A stretch of 64,000 nucleotides of DNA from Trogon surrucura (lineage: Eukaryota > Chordata > Aves > Trogoniformes > Trogonidae): contig CM036657.1 of NCBI GenBank assembly GCA_020746105.1, forward strand, positions 5,248,417 to 5,312,416, given 5' to 3'. Shown here piece after piece: positions 1-8,437 of the stretch (the stretch's first letter is position 1; every line of letters begins with the position of its first letter). A program made the translations under genes and the position numbers. The notes below the pieces were generated by a model, which saw only the letters and a program-made list of their open reading frames with translations, was not told the origin of the DNA and did no database searches.

Positions 1-870
1 CCAAGCTGGGAGGAGTGGCTGACACACCAGAAGGCTGTGCTGCCATTCAGCGAGACCTAGACAGGCTGGAGAGTTTGGCAGGGAAAAATTTAATGAAATA
101 TAACAAGGATGAGTGTAGAGTCTTGCATCTGGGTAGGAACAACCCCAGGTTCCAGTATAAGTTGGGGAATGACTTATTAGAGAGTAGTGTAGGGGAAAGG
201 GACCTGGGAGTCTTGGTGGACAGCAGGATGACCATGAGCCAGCACTGTGCCCTTGTGGTCAAGAAGGCCAATGGCATCCTGGGGTGTATTAGAAGGGGAG
301 TAGCAAGTAGGTCGAGAGAGGTCCTCCTTCCCCTCTGCTTTGCCCTGGTGAGACCCTATCTGGAATACTGTGTCCAGTTCTGGGCCCCTCAGTTCAAGAG
401 AGACAGGGAACTGCTGGAGAGAGTCCAGCACAGGGCAACTAGGATGATGAAGGGAGTGGAACATCTCCCTTATGAGAAAAGGCTGAGGGAACTGGGGCTC
501 TTTAGTTTGGAGAAGAGGAGGCTGAGGGGTGACCTCATTAATGTTTACAGATATATCAAGGGTGAGTGTCACGAGGATGGAGCCAGGCTCTTCTCAGTGG
601 CAAACAATGATAGGACAAGGGGTAATGGAATCAAGCTGGAACACAAGAAGTTCCACTTAAATTTGAGAAGAAACTTCTTCTCAGTGAGGGTGACGGAGCA
701 CTGGAACAGGCTGCCCTGGGAGGTTTTGGAGTCTCCTTCTCTGGAGACATTCAAAACCCACCTGGACACGTTCCTATGTAGTATTATCTAGGCATTCCTG
801 CTCTGGCAGGGGGATTGGACTTGATGATCTTTCGAGGTCCCTTCCAATCCCTAGCATTCTGTGATTCTTT
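1..870 (+). mobile_element. CR1 LINE, 3' part
   Basis: This is the 3' end of a chicken-repeat-1 type LINE running off the left edge. It holds the C-terminal third of ORF2 followed by a short 3' UTR that ends in the ATTCTGTGATTCT motif typical of CR1. It lies inside the capsid region of the - strand provirus ERV-C, and the retroviral sequence starts directly after the CR1 tail. The CR1 is therefore the younger insertion, and the rest of ERV-C should lie to the left of the window. Confidence 0.95.
15..791 (+). pseudogene. CR1 ORF2 C-terminal fragment
   Basis: The 258-codon open frame covers the region downstream of the reverse transcriptase catalytic core: the part after the FADDTKLGG box, the DLGVLVDSR and [14 protein letters not shown] blocks and the conserved end near [14 protein letters not shown]. 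The endonuclease and the RT palm are outside the window. No stop interrupts the visible part, but a 5'-truncated CR1 copy cannot make a working protein. The first codons are an arbitrary open-frame start, not a real initiation site. Confidence 0.9.
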
Positions 871-1777
871 GAAAGCACTCAGTGCCAGGCTCTGAGGTTG
901 TTGCAAAATCGCAGGATGTAATGCAGCCTGTACTGCAGGGTCAAAATATGCCCCCTGGCCCAATAACTGATTGGCATCAACTAGCTGCAATGGGTCTCCC
1001 AGCGGTTGCTGTAAACCCTCAATTTGGGCCAATTCTACCTTTTTTCTCCATCTGTCATAAAACAACAATTGCTGGGTAGGGCTTAGAAACATTTCCACAA
1101 GACCTCCAATATCAGATTGAGTCAGCACCAGTCTCTTAAATAGCTGTTCCACCATCTGTTGCACATGTTTATTGTCAAGTCCATAAGCCATAATAGCCTT
1201 TTGGGCTTCCCTCACAGTTTTCCAGTCTAATGGCTCCCTTTTACGACCTCCTTGATTGTCCACAGTCACTGGATATGCTCCAAGGTCTGCAGGTAGCATC
1301 ACTCCTTCTATCACGGCTTGCTCTGTGATACCCTTCCATTGTTTTCCTTCAGAAAAGGTAGGATCCCGAGGAGGTGGCAGCCCTTGGGTGTTACTAGATG
1401 TACATGATCGGGTTGACTCCTGTATTCCAGGCGGTTCAGTGAGTCACCTCATTCCACTACGTTGGGTTTCACCCTCTCTCGGTTGCACGGCTCCATACCG
1501 TTTAATTTCATACTGTATGCGATCCTCATTAGTCCACAGTCCGTCCTGCACACATGTATTGAACCTTTCCAGTTCCTTTTTTCTCCGATATATCTCCTCT
1601 GGTGTTGTTGGCTCCCATTTCTTCAATTACTTTATTTTCTCATCAGGTTGTTCTTGGGAGTTTGTGAGGTCAGCTACCGGCGCTGCTAGATCAACAGGTG
1701 GCGCAGGCACATCAATTGTTGTAATTTTAGTAAACATTTCCAAGCCTTCTTTTATGGCTTTTTGGGCATTTTTATAT

Positions 1778-3226
1778 TGTAGAGGAATTTCTTGTGGAGC
1801 AGAGGCGTGGTATCCCTTTAAAAGTTCGGACAATCCAGGCTCTATCCTTGGAGCTATCCAATAAAACGCTGACACGTGTAAACCTGTAACTGACCAACTC
1901 TGTTAAGGGGCAGGTGCGTGGACACTGCTTAACTGTATATATTGAGCTGTCCGGATGTTTTGGTTTGGCCTGGCCGGATTTCGGCGGCGGGGGGCGAGCT
2001 GCAGGGTGGCTTCTGCAAGAAGCTGCTAGAAGTTCCCAAAGATTGATAGAGCCAATGCCAACCGGCTCCAAAGAGGGACCCGCCGCTGGCCAAGGCTGAG
2101 CCTATCAGTAAGGTGATATGGGAGGAACGCCTCTGTGAAAAACATATTTAAGAATGGGAAAAAGAACTGCACCATAACAGCTGGCACAGAGATGGAGGAG
2201 TGAGAATCTGTACAGACACCAAGGTCAGTGAAGAAGGTGGGGGGGGAGGATGAGCTCCAGGCGCCGGAGCAGAGAGAGTCCCCCGGGTCCGTGGTGAAGA
2301 CCATGGTGAAGCGGGTTGTCCCCCTGCAGCCCATGGGCGAGGTGCAGATGTCCACCGTGAGGATCACCGCGTAGATATCCACTGTGTAGAGGACTCCATG
2401 CCGTGTGGATGGATGCCTGAAGGGGGCTGTAGCCCGTGGGAAGCCCACATCAGAGCAAGTCGCTGCCGGAACCTGTAGCCCGTGGAAGAGAGGAATGCCC
2501 ACGCTGGAGCAGGTTGGCTGGTGGGACTTTTGGGATGCTGCGGAAGACTCACGTTGGAGCATTTTTCCCCTGAAGGACTGCGCCTCAGACTCACGAGGAG
2601 TGGGCTGCCCCTCGTGAGGTGTCTCACATCGGGCAGTTTGTGATGAATTGCCCTTCGTGGGACGACTCACGTGGAGAAGAGAGCGTGAAGCTTGTCTCCC
2701 GTGAGAGGGACCCCACGATGACCCTGGGGAAGAGTGAAGAGTCCTCCTCTGGAATGAAGAAGTGGTGGAACCAACGTCGGATGAACTGACCGCAACCCCC
2801 ATTCCCTGCCCCCCTGCGCCGCTCGGGGGGAGGAGGTCGAGAAACTGGGATTGATGTTGAGACCGGGAAGAAGGGAGGGATGGGGGGAAGGTGTTCTGTT
2901 TAAGATCTGTTTGCTCTTTCTCACTTCTCACTACTCCTCTCTGATTAGTTCTTTTAATAAATGTACCTAATTTCCCCAAAACTGAGTCTGTTTTGCCCGG
3001 GACGGTAAATGAGGGTGATCTCCCTGTCCTTATCTCAAACCCTGAGCCCTTGGAGATATTTTCTCCCCCTGTTCAGCAGTGAAGGGGGGAGTGAGTGAGC
3101 GGCTGTGTGGGTACCTGGCGACCGGCCAGGGTCAACCCACGACACCGGAGCAATAAAGGGAGGATGACTTGTAGCCGTATCGGTGGGATTGTCGTTACTT
3201 GGCCAGCTCTCCGAAGGGACCCTTCA
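1778..3226 (+). repeat. Solo LTR of the ERV-A family, interrupted
   Basis: It begins TGTAGAGGAATTTC and ends CCCTTCA, like the ERV-A LTRs at 8038 and 12695. It is flanked by a perfect 6-bp target duplication TTATAT (1772-1777 and 3227-3232), typical of class II ERVs. Without the LTR-Y insertion (1956-3144 plus its duplicated target) it is about 255 bases, so it lacks roughly 120 bases of U3 relative to ERV-A. It interrupts the ERV-C gag in the opposite orientation. Confidence 0.93.
1956..3144 (+). repeat. Solo LTR-Y (1189 bp) nested in the ERV-A-family LTR
   Basis: It starts TGTTTTGG, ends CCACGACA, and is flanked by the perfect 5-bp duplication CCGGA (1951-1955 and 3145-3149). It split the host LTR just before its poly(A) signal. 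A poly(A) signal AATAAA at 2956-2961 sets the + orientation. The 3' end (GTCAACCCACGACA) resembles the end of the ERV-B-type LTR, and the 5-bp duplication also suggests an ERVL-type element. The GC-rich middle has long open frames with no recognisable domain. Confidence 0.92.
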
Positions 3227-4086
3227 TTATATGCCTGTTTGATGTGAGTTTTGTTGGAATCTCTGTCCAGGCGTCTCATCTCATTCAACAAGTCCTGCAT
3301 TAGTCGACTCTCAATTTCAGCTATGAACCCCTTCTCATTTAAATCTGGGTATAGTTGACTTTGGGTTGCTGCAGTATCCTTCTGATTAAGTGTACCATCA
3401 TCAAAGTCCATAAGATCATCATCCAGAGGCAATGGTATGTCCTCCGGACAAACTTGAGGTGATGTTACAGCCTTGGGATTATCCTCGGAAAGTTCAGGCT
3501 TATCAAACGGGCCCAAAGGAGTGGATGGTACAACAGAGTTAGCCTTTTGGAACGGGGGTATCTCCTCAACGGGAATGATTTTGGCGCTGAATACAGTGGC
3601 GGAATAGTTGGTTCACCTGCTTCCGTCGCAGTGAGAACTTGCTTAAAAGCAGCACGCACGGATATTTCTGATGCTGCTTGATCCATCATCTCATAGCATT
3701 TTTTCCATACAGGCACAAGTCGGGTGGCTGATTTATGCCCCGTACTAATAGAGTCCCGTAAATTCTCTTTCAAACGTTGCCATACAGTTAATTCGAAAAC
3801 TGGTTCCGGGTCTTTAAAAAAAACCCTCCGTTGCCCCCATGACAACAGATCTTCCACGTCTATGTCTACTTGCCTTATATCTGTGCCTGTCTCCTTAGCA
3901 ATTTGCATCAGGCACTTAACTGTTGCTTTCTCTTTCGAGGATGCCGCATTTCCCATGCTGCCGCTTTACCTAAGCTTACACTTCCTGCCTCTCTCGAGCA
4001 GCCCGGCGCCCGCGACTCAGGTACCACCGGCTCGGCAGTCTTCCCTCGCCTTCTTGCTAAGCGATCCCTGTTTAGTTCCTTACCAG

Positions 4087-4104
4087 ATCATGTCGGGGTC
4101 ACCA
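4087..4104 (-). other. ERV-C primer-binding site, tRNA-Trp type
   Basis: On the - strand the 18 bases begin TGGTGACCCCGACATGAT and differ at one base from the tRNA-Trp site used by avian leukosis/Rous sarcoma viruses. It lies two bases downstream of the LTR end. This fixes the LTR boundary and orientation. Confidence 0.85.
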
Positions 4105-4106
4105 GA

Positions 4107-4493
4107 TGTGGGGTTCCATGTGAGGAGAGACGACACGACACCAATATGATGCTCCGAAGATCGCCGCTTTATTGCAGAAGTAGCACACATTTATACTGTT
4201 CTCGCTTCCCTTATCACCCGCCACGCACATTGTAATTGGCTACAGGCAGCTTAGCACGAGCTGTTCACACGCCATTCTGACTCCACTGACTGGTAACTGC
4301 CTGACAAGCATACGTCTCCTGTTTTGCTAACAAAGTTAGGTGTTTTGTACAACTGCCTCCTTGAAGTTGCTGATTCTGCAGTTTCAAGGTCTCATGGTAT
4401 CAACGCTTTGTCCTTCGCATAACTCCTGCTCCCTGTCCCACTCACTGACTCGTTTAGTTCTTTACCAGCATATCCAAATAGCAAAACCTGACA
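4107..4493 (-). repeat. ERV-C 5' LTR
   Basis: On the - strand it runs from TGTCAGG (4493) to CCCCACA (4107), 387 bp. A poly(A) signal AATAAAG lies near 4175 on the - strand (CTTTATTGCAG on +), and a TATA-like stretch is about 25 bases upstream. The partner 3' LTR is outside the window. Confidence 0.82.
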
Positions 4494-4934
4494 TACGTCA
4501 TATTTAGTATAAATTGAGTGATCATGAGAGTTTAGTCCTTTTCTGCAATGGCCGGTGTTCAGGGAGGACTCCATCTGACCTCCTGCTTTTGATCCAGATC
4601 CTGAGTTCCTGAATCCGGCTCCCTGTATCCAGTTCCTGCCACTGCTGAGCCTGGGGTTTCCCCAGTGCCTCCTGCTCTGCAGCACCAGTGGGGATTGCTA
4701 TGAGGGGAGGGAGTTGGGTTTGATATCGGGCTACTATCTATAGTTGTATATAGTTCTCTACTTGTATCTTCTCACCATTATTTCCATTATTTTCATTAAA
4801 GCTGTTCTAGTTTTTCTTCTCTAATCCGTAAGTCTCTCTGCCTCATTCCCTTTTCTCTTCCCGTTTGGGGGGGGAAGAGGGGGTTAGAGAGCGTCTGTCC
4901 GCGTTAGTGGCCGGCCCAGCCCTAACCCACGACA
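4494..4934 (+). repeat. ERV-B 5' LTR (right part)
   Basis: It matches the 3' portions of the LTRs at 16123 and 31767, from TACGTCATATTTAG to CCCACGACA. The left half was displaced by the ERV-C insertion. The poly(A) signal is the ATTAAA variant near 4795. Confidence 0.9.
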
Positions 4935-4941
4935 GGTTTAT

Positions 4942-4959
4942 TGGCGCCCAACGTGGGGC
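4942..4959 (+). other. ERV-B primer-binding site, tRNA-Lys-1,2 type
   Basis: TGGCGCCCAACGTGGGGC is a perfect match to the Lys-1,2 primer-binding site known from several retroviruses. It lies seven bases after the LTR end. Classical ERVL elements were named for a Leu primer, so a Lys primer on an ERVL-type pol is worth noting. Confidence 0.92.
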
Positions 4960-5241
4960 CAAGAAAACAAACATCGATCAGGCTCAGAATATTTTACCAG
5001 CTATTTAGATACGACTGGTCTCTAATATATTGCCCGCATAGTTTAAATTCCATCCGGCGCATTTCAGAGTGTATCACATCCTTTCTTTGAGAGTTCTGAA
5101 GGGTTAGAAAGGAAAACCAGACAGCTCACATCATGTTATTGGTCGGTGAAATGTTATGTCATGTCCTTTTAAATGTGGGTTCCTCATTGGGTGTCAAAAT
5201 TTTGTCCAAACTCTCGAGTGTGATTTGGTATATCTTTCTGT

Positions 5242-5549
5242 AGTTTGCCTGTTTTGGTTATGTGACGAGACTTCTCACTATATTGTTTTTTTTAGTGTCG
5301 GTGTATTCTGCAGTAATTTGGGTGGTTGGTATACCTGAATACCTTAAGAACACAATGATGAATTTTGTTTCTAACTACACTTTCAATTTCACCTTAGGAA
5401 ATTATACTCATTTGTTTGCTAATCTGAGTCTACCAGGTTTTGAGGATTGTGATTGTGATTGAGAATGCAGTTATTTTGATCGAAAGATTGAATTGTTATT
5501 GATTCTGATGTTAATGTCCATGAATCTCTTGGCATTGTGGCATTTCTGA
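5242..5549 (+). pseudogene. Hydrophobic, sequon-rich frame upstream of ERV-B gag
   Basis: In the same frame as gag, the leader encodes a hydrophobic segment (about 5262-5330), then a stretch with four N-glycosylation sequons (two NYT, NFT, NLS) ending in DCDCD, a TGA at 5460-5462, and a second hydrophobic segment rich in Leu and Met just before a TGA at about 5547. It joins directly to the Lys/Arg-rich start of gag. No ATG precedes the first segment in this frame; a separate frame with an ATG near 5156 may be its broken start. The arrangement recalls the membrane-anchored N-terminal extension of glycosylated Gag in murine leukaemia viruses, but that is inference; it could be chance. Confidence 0.4.
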
Positions 5550-5555
5550 AGGAAT

Positions 5556-6950
5556 TTGTGCAAGTCATTGAGTATCCCTGTGTCCTTTAGCACTCGGTCT
5601 GTATCAGCAAAAGTCACCCCTGTGACTAGAAAGAAACATCGGAAAAAGTCAGTTGCCCTAACAACAAATGACACAATTCCAGGACAAGGTCCTTCTAAAG
5701 TAGCCCCATCAGATGACTCAGATTCAGACTCAAAAAAGAAGGTTGGTCCCCCGAGAGATTCAGTATTAGAAAGGTTAGTTATGGCCTGGAAGGCAAGTCA
5801 TCCAACATCAGATGATTCTGATCCAGGAAAGGGTCCTTCCAGAATGAATTCATCAGGTGGTTTGAAGCCAGAGACGGAGGCAGCTGTCAAACCTTTAACT
5901 CTCAGAGAGTGGCGAGATGCGAGAAAGGACTTTGGCCGTCGTGAGGGTGAATCATATTACAGGTGGTTACTCCGGTGCTGGGATAAAGGAGCCGATACCA
6001 TTAATCTGAACGGCAAAGAAGCCAAACAGCTGGGATCCCTGTCTGGAAATGCAGGCATTGACACGGAACTTGCGAAAGACGACAACAGTCTCAGCCTCTG
6101 GAGATGACTCTTGACAACTCTTGAGACCCGGTATACGCACAAGGACGATCTTCCTACCTATGCAACCAACTGGACCAGCATGGAGAAAGGCATTAAGTTC
6201 CTGAGAGAACTAGCAGTGAGAGAGGTGGTTTACAGTGATCCACAAACAATTTTAAACCCTGATGAAATGCCCTGCCACAAACCCGTTATTCAGATGTTTG
6301 TGAGGAGTGCCCCACCAGTGTATAAGCACACCTTGTCAACAATGGTCTGGGCATCAGATGGAGATGGTCAGGCACCAACAGTGAGTGAAGTGGCCGACAA
6401 AGCACGACACTATGAAGACAGTACTGCCAATCCCCAACAAATTCAGATTGCTGCCCTGGAAAAAATAATTGAGGAAAACAACAGATCACCGGAGAAATCA
6501 ATTGAGAAAGCGATTGAGATAGCAATGGAGAAAACCAATGAATCAACTGAGAGAGCAATTGAGAAAACCAATCAAGCAATTGAGAAAAACAGTGAATCAT
6601 TTGAGAAAACCAATCAGTCATTAAAGGAGCTGATTGATACATTGTCCAAGAGAGATGACAGACCTCAATGGAGCCGCGTTGATGCTGTTAGAAGATACAG
6701 ACCTTCAAGACCAACTAAAAATGATGGCAACTTGTCATGGAATGACTTGTGGATTTTCCTATGTGGATATGGTGAGGACATGAGAAACTGGGATGGAAAA
6801 CCTACTTCTGCTCTACGAGAACGAGTATCCAATTTACGAAACACAAATAGAAGACAACAATCTGCCACAAGAAGGAATAATCAGAATGTAAATGTAGCTA
6901 ATACCAATCTTGTAAATCAGGTAAACCCCATGTATCAACCTCAGAATTAG
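5556..6950 (+). pseudogene. gag: ERV-B gag (ERVL type), one in-frame stop
   Basis: One frame runs from about 5556 to the stop at 6950, broken by a single TGA at 6105-6107. The N-terminal third is rich in Lys and Ser/Asp (SDSDSKKK). It is followed by the block LREWRDARKDFGRREGESYY, which fits ERVL Gag, and then a capsid-like helical region. The part encoded at 6460-6650 is a low-complexity coiled coil built from repeated EKTN and IEK units. The C-terminus is Asn/Gln/Arg-rich, and no CCHC zinc knuckle is visible, as usual for ERVL. The true start is uncertain because no good ATG opens the frame. Confidence 0.8.
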
Positions 6951-8037
6951 AGGGCCCTGCTTCCAGCCAGGTGGAGGAGAGGGACAACCGAGTTTATTGG
7001 ACTGTGTGGATTTGGTGGCCTAGCACGTTAGAACCACGAAAATATAGAGCTCTGGTGGACACTGGTGCACAGTGGACCCTAATGCCATCGAATCATACAG
7101 GTACTGAAACTGTTACTATTTCTGGAATGATGGGTGGTTCTCAAAAACTGACTGTATTGGAGGCCAAAACGAGCCTTATTGGTGTTGTGGTTTTCAAAGG
7201 GAAGGTCACAAAAACGACAAAACTTATCTACACATAGATAAGCAGGCACTTCTTTATTGCAGCACTGGGAAGCATGGAAACCATCTGATGCTTCGGATAT
7301 ATCACAAAAATTCAGCCTATTTATACACTTTTTATGCAAAATTAGGATCTTTAACATATTTTAACATAAACATGCACACAATGCCCGCTATTAATTTTGA
7401 CCTTTATAATGATTGGTTCAGCCCCTGTTAATATTCATATATCTTATTTCCATACAATCATTGGTCGTTGCCGTGAGACCACATTTGATCACAAAGCACA
7501 CCAGAGACAGTGAGGCATACCCGTGTATATTGATCTGTCTAAGTGAAATATGCTGGTATTGTTAAGGTGCAGGTGCAGTGCTACAGATCTGGCTTTGCTA
7601 AGTACAAAACATTCCTTGCCGGTTTTGCAACTTGTAGCAGCTCTAGTTCCAACCATTTTCATAAGGCCTGCATCTGTGATTTCTTAGCATAAGTGAGGTT
7701 TTGTGTATTCCTTATCCTTATCAACAAACTAATTAAAATAGTGATTAGTATTCATTAAGCAATTAGCTCTTTAAAACTTAAATTTGATTACAACACTGGG
7801 AATATGTGGAAAAAAAAGCACCTCATAGTGACTGGTCCAAATGCCCCATGCATCCTTGGCATAGACTTCCTCAAGAAAGGGTATTATAAGGACCCAAGAG
7901 GGTATCAATGGGCTTTTGGCATAGCAACTGTAGAGACTGAGGACACTGATCAGCTGTCTCGCTTGCCCAAACTTTCAGAGGAGCCTAGTGTCGTAGGGCT
8001 GATGAAAACTGAAGACCAACAGGTACCAATCGCTACT
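6951..8037 (+). pseudogene. pro: ERV-B protease and start of RT, split by a solo LTR
   Basis: The frame is -1 relative to gag. The first half (to 7182) carries the retroviral aspartic protease active site LVDTGAQWTLMPS. The second half (7800-8037) carries the C-terminal motif ILGIDFLKKG followed by the linker into RT. Between them is a 613-bp solo LTR (7183-7795) that ended its function. The reading continues across the ERV-A insertion at 8037/13078 into RT. The residues encoded at 7183-7237 belong to the LTR. Confidence 0.85.
7183..7795 (-). repeat. Solo LTR, class I-like, inside ERV-B protease
   Basis: Its ends form the inverted repeat TGTTG...CAACA. The flanks TTGG (7179-7182) and CTGG (7796-7799) look like a 4-bp target duplication with one later change; removing the insert makes the protease frame contiguous. 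On the - strand a poly(A) signal lies at 7258-7253 and a TATA-like box near 7320. End sequence and layout resemble the ERV-E LTRs. A perfect 8-base inverted repeat (CTTATCTA/TAGATAAG) sits in U5 at about 7223-7242. Confidence 0.82.
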
Positions 8038-8414
8038 TGTAGAGGAATTTCTTGTGGAGCAGAGGTGCGGTATAACTTTAAAAGCGTGGACAACCCAGCT
8101 TAGGCCTAAACAGAGGCTCTGTCCTTGAAGCTGCCTTGGAACACGGGGAGGAGGAGGTTTTATCTGTTTTGTGAAGAGCCTTGCCAGGGGGAGAAAGGGG
8201 GGGTGAGAGCCGCTTGCATAGTGGAATGGCACTACCCAATAAAACGCTGGCGCGTGTGAACCTGTAACTGACCAACTCGGTTAAGGGGCAGGCGCGGGGA
8301 CACTGCTGAACTGTATATCTTGAGCTGTCCGGAGCAATAAAGGGAGAACTACTTGAAGCTATATCGGTGGGATTCGTCTTTGTCTTGACCGGCTCTCCGA
8401 CAGGACCCTCTTCA
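8038..8414 (+). repeat. ERV-A 5' LTR
   Basis: 377 bp from TGTAGAGG to CTCTTCA. The poly(A) signal AATAAA is at 8336-8341. The remaining bases match the 3' LTR except one (G here, A in the 3' copy). Confidence 0.95.
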
Positions 8415-8416
8415 TC

Positions 8417-8434
8417 TGGCACCCGAACAGGCTG
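8417..8434 (+). other. ERV-A primer-binding site, tRNA-Lys-3-like
   Basis: TGGCACCCGAACAGGCTG starts two bases after the LTR. It matches the Lys-3 primer-binding site at 15 of 18 positions. Another tRNA with a similar 3' end cannot be excluded. Confidence 0.7.
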
Positions 8435-8437
8435 AAA

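Larger units (their letters stand above)
877..3956 (-). pseudogene. gag: ERV-C gag, broken (matrix to capsid)
   Basis: Gag is the structural polyprotein of the particle. The start at 3956 gives MGNAASSKEK, a good N-myristoylation signal, followed by an all-helical matrix domain that stays open to about 3600. A frameshift near 3590-3620 moves the reading to another frame (seen at 3516-3233), near a PPLY late-domain-like motif. A solo LTR (1778-3226) then interrupts it. The capsid half (1771-877) is one frame with two in-frame stops, TAA at 1627-1629 and TGA at 1444-1446, and contains the YPVTVD and DWKTVREAQK capsid N-terminal motifs. The rest of capsid, nucleocapsid and pol lie beyond the CR1 or outside the window. 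It is non-functional. Confidence 0.88.
871..4493 (-). mobile_element. ERV-C: class II endogenous retrovirus, 5' part
   Basis: Read on the - strand it has a 387-bp 5' LTR (4493-4107), a Trp-type primer-binding site (4104-4087), a leader of about 130 bases and a broken gag that reaches the capsid before a CR1 cuts it at about 870. It sits inside the 5' LTR of ERV-B: the ERV-B LTR resumes at 4494 with TACGTC, which should be one copy of a 6-bp target duplication whose partner lies outside the window. The gag style (MGN start, PPLY motif, capsid domain) matches avian class II (alpha/beta-related) ERVs. It also carries solo LTR insertions at 1778-3226. Confidence 0.85.

Noticed and set aside
2026..2979. 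A 317-codon open frame on the - strand
   Set aside because: It lies entirely inside solo LTR-Y and overlaps its poly(A) signal. It has no recognisable domain, and GC-rich sequence favours long chance frames.
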